DNA of 14,937 nt from CAYRWR01 sp964537555 (lineage in GTDB: Bacteria; Spirochaetota; Brevinematia; Brevinematales; CAYRWR01), in contig CAZIAD010000066.1 in assembly GCA_964537555.1 (NCBI GenBank), forward strand, positions 1 to 14,937, written 5' to 3'. The position numbers were made by a program, and so were the translations under genes. The notes under the pieces are model-generated. The model saw only the letters and a list, made by a program, of their open reading frames with translations. It made no database searches and had not been told where the DNA came from. Shown here piece by piece: positions 6,743 to 12,769 of the stretch. Every line of letters begins with the position of its first letter. Position 1 is the first letter of the stretch.

Positions 6743-6772
6743 GTCATCCTATTGACTTGGTTTTTATTATTT
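6739..6772 (+). terminator. Intrinsic terminator of the M23 peptidase gene
   Basis: AAGTCA (6741-6746) pairs with TGACTT (6753-6758). The stem extends by one T-G and one C-G pair to eight base pairs with a six-base loop and is followed directly by TTTTTATTATTT. The stem includes the last bases of the stop codon. Confidence 0.6.
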
Positions 6773-6800
6773 AGCGTGATATATTACTGTAAATCATAAC

Positions 6801-6829
6801 TTTCAAATTTTAGTATTTTCAGTTACAAT
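6801..6829 (+). promoter_or_regulatory. Possible promoter for the 476-residue exported protein
   Basis: TACAAT (6824-6829) lies 17 bases after a poor -35 (TTTCAA, 6801-6806). A perfect TATAAT at 6836-6841 is an alternative, but it would start transcription inside the ribosome site. The region is very AT-rich, so this call is tentative. Confidence 0.3.
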
Positions 6830-6856
6830 ATATCTTATAATTTTCAGGAGGAATAA

Positions 6857-8287
6857 ATGAAGAAAGCATTACTGGCCCTGAGTCTGGTACTCTGTATATT
6901 AAGTGGAGGTAAAATCCATGCTTTAGAGGCAGGTACAGTAATACCGGCTGATACCAAATTATTAGTCATGCTAAACAATATGGATATGATAAAGACCCTG
7001 ATCGGCACCATGGAAGATGAACAGGAAGAAGTGAAAAAATTCGAAGATTTTATAGAAGTATTTGACCTGTCCACACCGGCTTACCTGTCAGTCTTCGGCC
7101 CCATGCCCGATATCAAAGCATTAGGGGACACCCTTGAATCTAACATGGTCATACTGGTCAATATTAAAGTAAGTACTAAAGACTTCTATGCCAGGATCGA
7201 GACTATGACCGATGAAAAAAGACAGAATATGAAAAATGGAGTGGTGGGAATCGATGATGTATTCATCCTTCCTCTCTCCGGTAACACAGTCGCTATATCC
7301 TCCATGGCCGAAACTTTATATAAGTATAAATCAGCCAAGATGCTGAATAATGTCAACAATGATGATGTCAGCACTATTAAAAAATTCCTTCAGGATTATT
7401 CTTCTTATTATGTAGCTGGGATCCTGGTACCTTCAGTTATCAGTACCCTTTTAGCAGAGACTCCCCTCCCTTTTCCTCCCTCGTTAAAAAAATATAATTT
7501 TATCACGGATATCAAAGACCTGGTCTTTTACAGTCAAAAAGAACAATATGTTATCTCTGTCAGAATGAAAAGCAGCTCCAGTGCTCTGAAAAACATTTTC
7601 GCTTCCAGGAATAAAGGGATAGCGGTAAAAGACTATTCACCGGCTGACCCAACGGGCTATGTAGAACTGGCGTTCTCTCCTGATTTTATTAAAGATGTTA
7701 TCGCCATGATCTCAGAGCAGAAAGGATCTGAATTACCGGATGAGATGCTGGATAGCGTGTTTAGTGCCCTTACTGGTAATTTTGGTGTATCTCTTTGGCC
7801 TGCGGAAGGAAAGACTGAGGCAGAACTCATGGAAGGTACTCCCCGCATTCTGGGCTTTATTGGCACTAGCTCTGATTCTGCAGCCCAGCAGCTCTTAGGA
7901 ATTGTGGGAGCCATGTCTCCCTTTACCACCCTTAATTTGGCTGGAACGGAAGTCTATGAGATGTCTGTCAGGGATGAGATGAATATCTATATTACTGTAG
8001 ATAAATCCACTCTGGTAATGGCTCTGGATCAAGCCACTCTGGAATCTTACCTTAAAAGCTCGAAAGCAGCTAAACAGACCTTCAAATCCAGCCTGGTTTC
8101 AGATGTATTCAGCAAAGAACTGCAGGGTATATCCATATATGTAAAAGCAAAAGAACTCATCAATGCTTTTTCTGATAAAATAAAGATGGAAGACATAGAG
8201 CAGAAGATCAATTTTGAAAAAATGCTCCTCTATATCGGGCCATCCGCTAGTCATGATGCCTTTAATATTAAGGTATTTTATAAATAA
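6857..8287 (+). CDS. Exported protein of unknown function, 476 residues (DUF3352-like in character)
   Basis: The start follows a near-perfect AGGAGGAATAA site. A signal peptide (MKKALLALSLVLCILSGGKIHA) with cleavage after residue 22 indicates export to the periplasm or outside. The mature protein begins with IPADTKLLVMLNNMD. It then continues as a long mixed alpha/beta sequence with recurring stretches about substrate-like values and ranges (FDLSTPAYLSVFGPMP, ILPLSGNTVAISSMAETLYKY, SALTGNFGVSLWPAEG, GFIGTSSDSAAQQLL). This layout resembles the DUF3352 type of secreted protein seen in several phyla, whose role is unknown; I infer that from the look of the sequence, not from a search. There is no catalytic motif, no membrane segment after the signal, and only one cysteine, in the signal. 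It stands alone: terminators lie on both sides. Certainly a real gene; function not known. Confidence 0.8.
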   Translation: MKKALLALSLVLCILSGGKIHALEAGTVIPADTKLLVMLNNMDMIKTLIGTMEDEQEEVKKFEDFIEVFDLSTPAYLSVFGPMPDIKALGDTLESNMVILVNIKVSTKDFYARIETMTDEKRQNMKNGVVGIDDVFILPLSGNTVAISSMAETLYKYKSAKMLNNVNNDDVSTIKKFLQDYSSYYVAGILVPSVISTLLAETPLPFPPSLKKYNFITDIKDLVFYSQKEQYVISVRMKSSSSALKNIFASRNKGIAVKDYSPADPTGYVELAFSPDFIKDVIAMISEQKGSELPDEMLDSVFSALTGNFGVSLWPAEGKTEAELMEGTPRILGFIGTSSDSAAQQLLGIVGAMSPFTTLNLAGTEVYEMSVRDEMNIYITVDKSTLVMALDQATLESYLKSSKAAKQTFKSSLVSDVFSKELQGISIYVKAKELINAFSDKIKMEDIEQKINFEKMLLYIGPSASHDAFNIKVFYK

Positions 8288-8303
8288 CTACACTTTCACT
8301 ATT

Positions 8304-8335
8304 AAAAACAGGGGCTATCAAAGGCCCCTGTTTTT
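8304..8335 (+). terminator. Intrinsic terminator after the 476-residue exported protein
   Basis: CAGGGGC (8309-8315) and GCCCCTG (8324-8330) form a GC-rich stem flanked by AAAAA and TTTTT. The arrangement is symmetrical, so it can stop transcription from either side, though only the plus-strand gene ends here. Confidence 0.88.
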
Positions 8336-8355
8336 ATTTCACTACTAAATTCATA

Positions 8356-8384
8356 TTGACAAATACTTCTAATGGGAGTATATT
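8356..8384 (+). promoter_or_regulatory. Consensus sigma70 promoter for the TetR-TerB pair
   Basis: A perfect TTGACA (8356-8361) is followed after 17 bases by TATATT (8379-8384). Transcription should start about seven bases later, at or next to 8391. That is the first base of the upstream ATG and of the palindrome listed separately. Confidence 0.8.
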
Positions 8385-8390
8385 ATTAAT

Positions 8391-8406
8391 ATGACCCAGT
8401 GGTCAT
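8391..8406. promoter_or_regulatory. Palindrome at the predicted +1, probable TetR operator
   Basis: ATGACC and GGTCAT are perfect 6-base inverted arms around CAGT. The site sits at the predicted transcription start of the TetR gene. TetR-family regulators usually bind palindromes of about this size next to their own promoter, so an autorepressor site is the natural reading. The binding is inferred. Confidence 0.55.
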
Positions 8407-8417
8407 TCAGAGGTGCC

Positions 8418-9086
8418 GTGAACGATACATTTTACCATCTTCCCCTGGAAAAACGTGAGACTATCATTAAAGCCTGTCAGGATGAGTTCATAGAACATGG
8501 TTATGAAAATGCCTCCACCAATAGGATCGTTAAAAATGCAGGGATCTCCAAAGGAAGCTTGTTCCAGTATTTTAGTTCCAAGGAGGACATTTACCTGTTC
8601 ATCTTAGACCAGGCAGTATCAGATAATCTTAAATATATTGTCAGCCACCTTGACGAGATCAGGGGGGACCTGGTACAAAGGATGATCAAAATGGCTGAAA
8701 TAGGTATGGATTACTATTTTATAGATAGCAATGCCTTTAGAATGTATCTTACAGTCGATATGAATCCTGATCCTGAAAACACTATTCTCACTACGATATT
8801 ACAGAAAATGCTTCCTCAGTATATGGAGATCGCAAAAAGTCTTTTTGCAGATATAGATACTAAAGGCTTGAGAATGGATCTGGACAAAACCCTGGAATTT
8901 ATCAAGCTGCCTATTGCAGGTTATAAGATGCAGTTTTTCAATCAGTCTCGTATGTCTCAGGACCCTGCTTCACTCAAGCAGGAATTCATGCAGGGACTGG
9001 AGAATGTCGCACTATTCCTCAAGCATGCAGTATATCAGGATGATGCGGATGTCATAATAGAGAATCAAGCTGAACTAAAGGAGTAA
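8418..9086 (+). CDS. TetR/AcrR family transcriptional regulator
   Basis: I place the start at the GTG at 8418 (222 residues). The product then begins with NDTFYHLPLEKRETII, the usual N-terminus of this family, and CAGAGG lies four bases upstream. The in-frame ATG at 8391 would add nine residues, but it coincides with the predicted transcription start and a palindrome, so it would need leaderless translation. The N-terminal helix-turn-helix is clear (about residues 30-55): ASTNRIVKNAGISKGSLFQYFSSKEDI in outline, with the YFSSKEDIY motif that follows the recognition helix. The rest is an all-helical ligand-binding and dimer domain without an assignable effector. A TerB-like gene begins three bases after its stop and is surely co-transcribed; the pair is probably autoregulated through the palindrome. 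No transporter or enzyme typical of TetR targets is adjacent. Confidence 0.9.
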   Translation: MNDTFYHLPLEKRETIIKACQDEFIEHGYENASTNRIVKNAGISKGSLFQYFSSKEDIYLFILDQAVSDNLKYIVSHLDEIRGDLVQRMIKMAEIGMDYYFIDSNAFRMYLTVDMNPDPENTILTTILQKMLPQYMEIAKSLFADIDTKGLRMDLDKTLEFIKLPIAGYKMQFFNQSRMSQDPASLKQEFMQGLENVALFLKHAVYQDDADVIIENQAELKE

Positions 9087-9089
9087 GAA

Positions 9090-9509
9090 ATGGTATTGAT
9101 AAAAGCCGGCCTGGATGTCCTCTATACCCTGATGTCCATAGACAATGAAATACATCCCTCTGAATTGAAAGAGATCATGAAATTTCTGCTCAAGGCAGGG
9201 TTTGAGATGGAAAACAATCAGACGAAAAGCCGGGAAGGTGATTACGAACATTTTCTGCTACAGATGGGCACTCTCTCCGCACTGGACCGGGATGCCCTGA
9301 CAAAACGCTGCCAGTCGTCAGTACAATATCTAAAAGAGCAGGCAAATCAGGTGCAAAGGGAAAAAATCATAGAGTATGCCACGACTATTATTCTGGCGGA
9401 CGGCAGGATAAGCCCCGAAGAAAAACAACTATTGGAATATATTGCCGGTCAATGGGAAATCAATATTAAATCCCTGCTGGATCAGTATGAAGAGATCTCC
9501 AGGAATTAA
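9090..9509 (+). CDS. TerB-like (tellurite-resistance family) helical protein
   Basis: The 139-residue cytoplasmic protein starts three bases after the TetR stop, with AGGAG seven bases upstream inside the end of the tetR gene. It is all-helical and shows a weak internal duplication: DNEIHPSE at 18-25 and DGRISPEE at 104-111, each with an Asp followed seven residues later by Glu. This is the acidic pattern of TerB domains, which bind divalent metal. Despite the name, stand-alone TerB-like proteins are found in many genomes without the ter operon, and none of the other ter genes is here, so tellurite resistance should not be assumed. Its coupling to a TetR regulator suggests the protein is made in response to a ligand or stress. 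It ends 15 bases before the stop of the convergent fumC. Confidence 0.75.
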   Translation: MVLIKAGLDVLYTLMSIDNEIHPSELKEIMKFLLKAGFEMENNQTKSREGDYEHFLLQMGTLSALDRDALTKRCQSSVQYLKEQANQVQREKIIEYATTIILADGRISPEEKQLLEYIAGQWEINIKSLLDQYEEISRN

Positions 9510-9524
9510 GCTGGCATTATCACT

Positions 9525-10916
9525 TTAATGAGCATTTCCCAGCATATCTTCAGGCCGTACCCATTCATTATATTGTTCTTCTGTGACAAATCCACTGGCA
9601 ATAGCAGCCTGTTTCAGGGTGGTCTTCTTTTCATAGGCAGATTTTGCGATAGTGGCTGCCTTATCATAGCCGATATGAGGATTAAGGGCTGTGACCAGCA
9701 TGAGAGATTGTTCCAGGTTATGCTGTATTCTTTCCCGGTTCGGTTTAATATCTTTAACGCAATGCTCCCTGAAGCTCTCTATACCCTGGCTCAGAATGGA
9801 GAGTGACTGCAGGACATTATATATAATGATCGGTTTATAGACATTTAGTTCAAAATTTCCATTTGCGCCGGCCAGGGATACAGCAGTATGATTTCCTATC
9901 ACCTGGGCACAGATCATGGTCAGGGCTTCGGCCTGGCTGGGATTTACCTTTCCGGGCATGATAGATGACCCCGGTTCATTGGCTGGGAGATCCAGCTCAC
10001 CTATTCCGCATCTAGGCCCTGATCCCAGCCAGCGAATATCATTGGCGATCTTATTGAGGCTGACTGCCAGTGTATTAAGGCTCCCCGATAGCATAATAAG
10101 TGCATCGTGGGCTGCCAGGCCAGCAAATTTATTTTTTGATTCTTTAAAGGGCAGTCTGGTCATCTCATTGATATGTGAAATAGCCCGCCTCACATAAGTG
10201 TCAGGACAGTTCAGTCCTGTTCCTACTGCGGTACCACCCAGTGCCAGTTCATAGACCGGGCCCAGGCAATACTCCAGGTGCTTCAGATTTTCTTCGAGCT
10301 GGTGCCTGTACCCCGAAAATTCCTGGCCCAGGGTCAGTGGTGTCGCATCCTGTAAATGAGTCCTTCCGGTCTTGATGATATCTTTAAAGGCATCTTCCTT
10401 GAGCTTAAGCTCTGTGATCATATTTTTAAGAGCGGGAATGAGGCCTGTCATGACCTGCAGAGCTGCAGCCACGTGCATGACCGTGGGAAAAGTATCATTC
10501 GTAGATTGGGATTTATTCACATCATCATTGGGGTGTACCGGATTTTTAGTACCCTTGGTACCACCCATGATTTCAATGGCCCTGTTGGAGATAACTTCAT
10601 TTAGATTCATGTTGGTCTGAGTACCGCTACCGCTCTGCCATATCCGCAAAGGAAATTCTGCGTCCCACTTGCCTTCCATGATCTCATCACAGGCCTGAAT
10701 AATGGGAGCCAGTTTTTCATCGGAGAGTATTCCCAGTTCATTATTGGATAAGGCACAGGCCTTCTTGACCAGGGCATAGGTATGTATAAATTCCAGGGGA
10801 AACTGAAGGTCTCCGATAGAGAAATTATTGAGTGCACGTTGAGTCTGTGCACCCCAATATTGTTTATCTTCTACATTTACCGGACCCAGGCTATCGGTCT
10901 CTATACGATACTTCAT
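9525..10916 (-). CDS. fumC: Class II fumarate hydratase
   Basis: FumC interconverts fumarate and L-malate in the TCA cycle as an iron-free homotetramer in the cytoplasm. The 463 residues are the normal length. The family blocks are all intact: SGSGTQTNMNLNE (95-107), HPNDDVNKSQSTND (128-141), GRTHLQDATP with catalytic His187 (184-193), and the signature GSSIMPGKVNP (316-326) carrying the catalytic serine at 317/318. The set separates it from aspartase and argininosuccinate lyase, which share the fold: the sequence reads as fumarase throughout, and GTQTNMN with HPNDDVN is like E. coli FumC. The ATG has GGGGAGG about six bases upstream, and its own strong promoter precedes it, so it is likely monocistronic. 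Nothing appears missing. Confidence 0.97.
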   Translation of the reverse strand: MKYRIETDSLGPVNVEDKQYWGAQTQRALNNFSIGDLQFPLEFIHTYALVKKACALSNNELGILSDEKLAPIIQACDEIMEGKWDAEFPLRIWQSGSGTQTNMNLNEVISNRAIEIMGGTKGTKNPVHPNDDVNKSQSTNDTFPTVMHVAAALQVMTGLIPALKNMITELKLKEDAFKDIIKTGRTHLQDATPLTLGQEFSGYRHQLEENLKHLEYCLGPVYELALGGTAVGTGLNCPDTYVRRAISHINEMTRLPFKESKNKFAGLAAHDALIMLSGSLNTLAVSLNKIANDIRWLGSGPRCGIGELDLPANEPGSSIMPGKVNPSQAEALTMICAQVIGNHTAVSLAGANGNFELNVYKPIIIYNVLQSLSILSQGIESFREHCVKDIKPNRERIQHNLEQSLMLVTALNPHIGYDKAATIAKSAYEKKTTLKQAAIASGFVTEEQYNEWVRPEDMLGNAH

Positions 10917-10939
10917 TCTTTCCTCCCCTGTCTATGCAT

Positions 10940-10969
10940 ATTTTAGCAGAATAGTGGGAATAAAGTCAA
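10940..10969 (-). promoter_or_regulatory. Promoter for fumC
   Basis: TTGACT (10964-10969) and TAAAAT (10940-10945) on the minus strand are 18 bases apart, and TGC directly precedes the -10, forming an extended -10. Transcription would start near 10933, leaving a leader of about 17 bases that contains the ribosome site. Confidence 0.7.
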
Positions 10970-11001
10970 GTACCGTTCAGGCCTTTACTTTGAATCGGGA
11001 T

Positions 11002-12618
11002 TTAGTACATAAATTCCTGTATCATGGCCTGAATAGAGTCGTTGTCAGCCAGATCTACCGCCTTGCGCCCTTTATTATCTACTTCATATATTTTATCTCT
11101 CATTTGAGGCAGGACTTTTTTAAGACTACGGGAATCATCAGCCAGAGCATACCAGTGTAAAACCGTCCCCCCATAAATGGCCAGATATAATTCCATAGCA
11201 CTCATATTATGAGGCCCTTTCAGTTCTGCCAGTTTTTTATTTCTGGCATATTTTTTTATCCATTTAGCGTCATTGATGATGGCTGCCCATAAAAGTTCGT
11301 ACTTAGGATACTGCTCCTTAAATATCTCAAAACTGGGTTCATGCATCTCATCTCTTTGCAGCAGCTCCTTAACAATATCAAAAGAGCCTGCATTCAGAGC
11401 ATGGATAAAAATAGTCACTCCCTCTTTATCTGTACTATGTATATCCGCCCCTTTCGCGATCAGGGCTACCATCCAGTCTTTACGGTTTTCCTTTACAGAA
11501 CGAATTAGAATATGATTCATATCCTCCACAGTCATACCCATATTAAGAAGGATTTCCAGTAGTTTCAAATCATTCTGATCATAGACTGCCTCTATAAGGC
11601 TGCCAGCTTCACCTTCATGGAGCCGGGCGCCAAAAGACTTTAAAACGGCCAGGAGGTCCGGGTCTGCACTTTTAATGCCATAAAACAGCATACTATATTC
11701 GCCGTTTATCAGGGCATTTACATCCGCCCCTTTAAATATCAGGCTGGTGACCCATTTTATATTCCTGTCTTTTACGGCTGATAAAAGCAATCTGCTTTTA
11801 AGAGATGCTAAGCTTTTTCGATTTAAGATATTTTCGGCAGCATCCAGGTCATCATTTTTATAGGCCTTATTAAGTATGGCCATGGCCTGTACTTCATCGA
11901 TTTCAGCCCCTATTTCTACCAGGAACTGTGCTATGTCTTCATGCCCGAAATTCCGGGCCAGGGCTACTACTCCCAGGGTTTTTTTACTCCCTGTTTGAGG
12001 AATGGTAATGGGCACTTCCTGTTCAATATTTGCTCCCTTGGAATAGAGAAGCTGTACCCATGCCAGTCGACCATCCTGTATGGCCCATAAGAAGGCTTCG
12101 TCCAGGATGGTTTGATGTGATGACATATCTATGAGCATACCACCCAGAGCCAGGTTGTTTTTTTTATAGGCGGACTTCATCAGATCTCTGACATCTGTCT
12201 CAGTGAGTGCGATTTTTTGAGAAAGTAATAGTTTTACCACGTCTATGCTGCAGGCAGTATAGGCTTTTTTCAGAGCTGTAGGATCTATTTCCACCCCATT
12301 GGTCAGTAATAATTCCATGCACCATTCCAGTTCTCCATTATCCCGGGACAAGAGATAGACCAGAGGGGAGGAGCCTTTATATTCTTTATTAATATCTGCT
12401 CCTTTGGCCAACAGGTAAGTCATCAGATTTTTATCAAAGGACTTATAATTAGCAAAATAAAATCCCATCACCGGCTGATGAGAGACATCAAAACCTTGTT
12501 TATCAATATAAGCCTGAATAGCTGGAAAATCATTATTGGTCAATGCACTCCAGAAATTGTCTCCAAAAGCCCGGCTTACGGACCACAGGATAAGTACCAG
12601 GCATATAATCCTTTTCAT
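11002..12618 (-). CDS. Exported ankyrin-repeat protein, 538 residues
   Basis: A signal peptide (MKRIICLVLILWSVSRAFG) directs export; the mature part should act in the periplasm or at the surface. The rest is an ankyrin-type helical array. Clear repeat tails include LLAKGADINKE (69-79), LYSKGANIEQE (191-201), LVEIGAEIDE (233-242), LIFKGADVNA (293-302), LKSFGARLHE (326-335) and LIAKGADIHST (386-396). A larger unit of about 92-103 residues, made of about three ankyrin modules, recurs at roughly 146, 249 and 341, each opening with an LxxAYxxND-type motif. The last 95 residues (from about 442) are less regular and may form a cap (LLWAAIINDAKWIKK, GRKAVDLADND). There is no catalytic motif, so a protein-binding role is the reasonable inference; the partner is unknown. 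It has its own promoter and precedes fumC without an obvious terminator. Confidence 0.88.
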   Translation of the reverse strand: MKRIICLVLILWSVSRAFGDNFWSALTNNDFPAIQAYIDKQGFDVSHQPVMGFYFANYKSFDKNLMTYLLAKGADINKEYKGSSPLVYLLSRDNGELEWCMELLLTNGVEIDPTALKKAYTACSIDVVKLLLSQKIALTETDVRDLMKSAYKKNNLALGGMLIDMSSHQTILDEAFLWAIQDGRLAWVQLLYSKGANIEQEVPITIPQTGSKKTLGVVALARNFGHEDIAQFLVEIGAEIDEVQAMAILNKAYKNDDLDAAENILNRKSLASLKSRLLLSAVKDRNIKWVTSLIFKGADVNALINGEYSMLFYGIKSADPDLLAVLKSFGARLHEGEAGSLIEAVYDQNDLKLLEILLNMGMTVEDMNHILIRSVKENRKDWMVALIAKGADIHSTDKEGVTIFIHALNAGSFDIVKELLQRDEMHEPSFEIFKEQYPKYELLWAAIINDAKWIKKYARNKKLAELKGPHNMSAMELYLAIYGGTVLHWYALADDSRSLKKVLPQMRDKIYEVDNKGRKAVDLADNDSIQAMIQEFMY

Positions 12619-12663
12619 ACTCCCACCTTAGAAAATGAAACCCTCTATTTCCCCTACTCTTTC

Positions 12664-12691
12664 ATTATATATCTTATTAACGGATTTTCAA
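12664..12691 (-). promoter_or_regulatory. Promoter for the ankyrin-repeat gene
   Basis: TTGAAA (12686-12691) and a perfect TATAAT (12664-12669) on the minus strand are 16 bases apart. The leader is about 38 bases, with AAGGTGGGAG just before the ATG. Confidence 0.7.
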
Positions 12692-12720
12692 GCAAAATAT
12701 TCAATCCTTTTTAAAATAAA

Positions 12721-12751
12721 TAAAAAAAGAGCGCCTCCGAAGAGACGCTCT
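12721..12751 (-). terminator. Intrinsic terminator of the alpha-amylase gene
   Basis: On the minus strand AGAGCGTCTC and GAGGCGCTCT form a 10-base-pair stem (one G-T pair) closed by a very stable TTCG tetraloop, and seven T follow directly. It begins 19 bases after the amylase stop and lies between that gene and the ankyrin promoter. A T-run on the other side may give some activity on the plus strand. Confidence 0.92.
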
Positions 12752-12769
12752 CATTTTTTCTAGGCTTAA

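Noticed and set aside
6752..6757. TTGACT as a -35 box for the 476-residue protein gene
   Set aside because: No -10 lies 16-18 bases downstream, and these bases form one arm of the M23 gene terminator hairpin.
9510..9544. Possible terminator between the TerB-like gene and fumC
   Set aside because: Short arms (GCTGG/CCAGC and CATTA/TAATG) can be drawn, but the stem is interrupted and no T-run follows on either strand.
10356..10620. Two overlapping plus-strand frames within fumC
   Set aside because: They are antisense to conserved fumarase blocks, overlap each other in different frames and lack ribosome sites.
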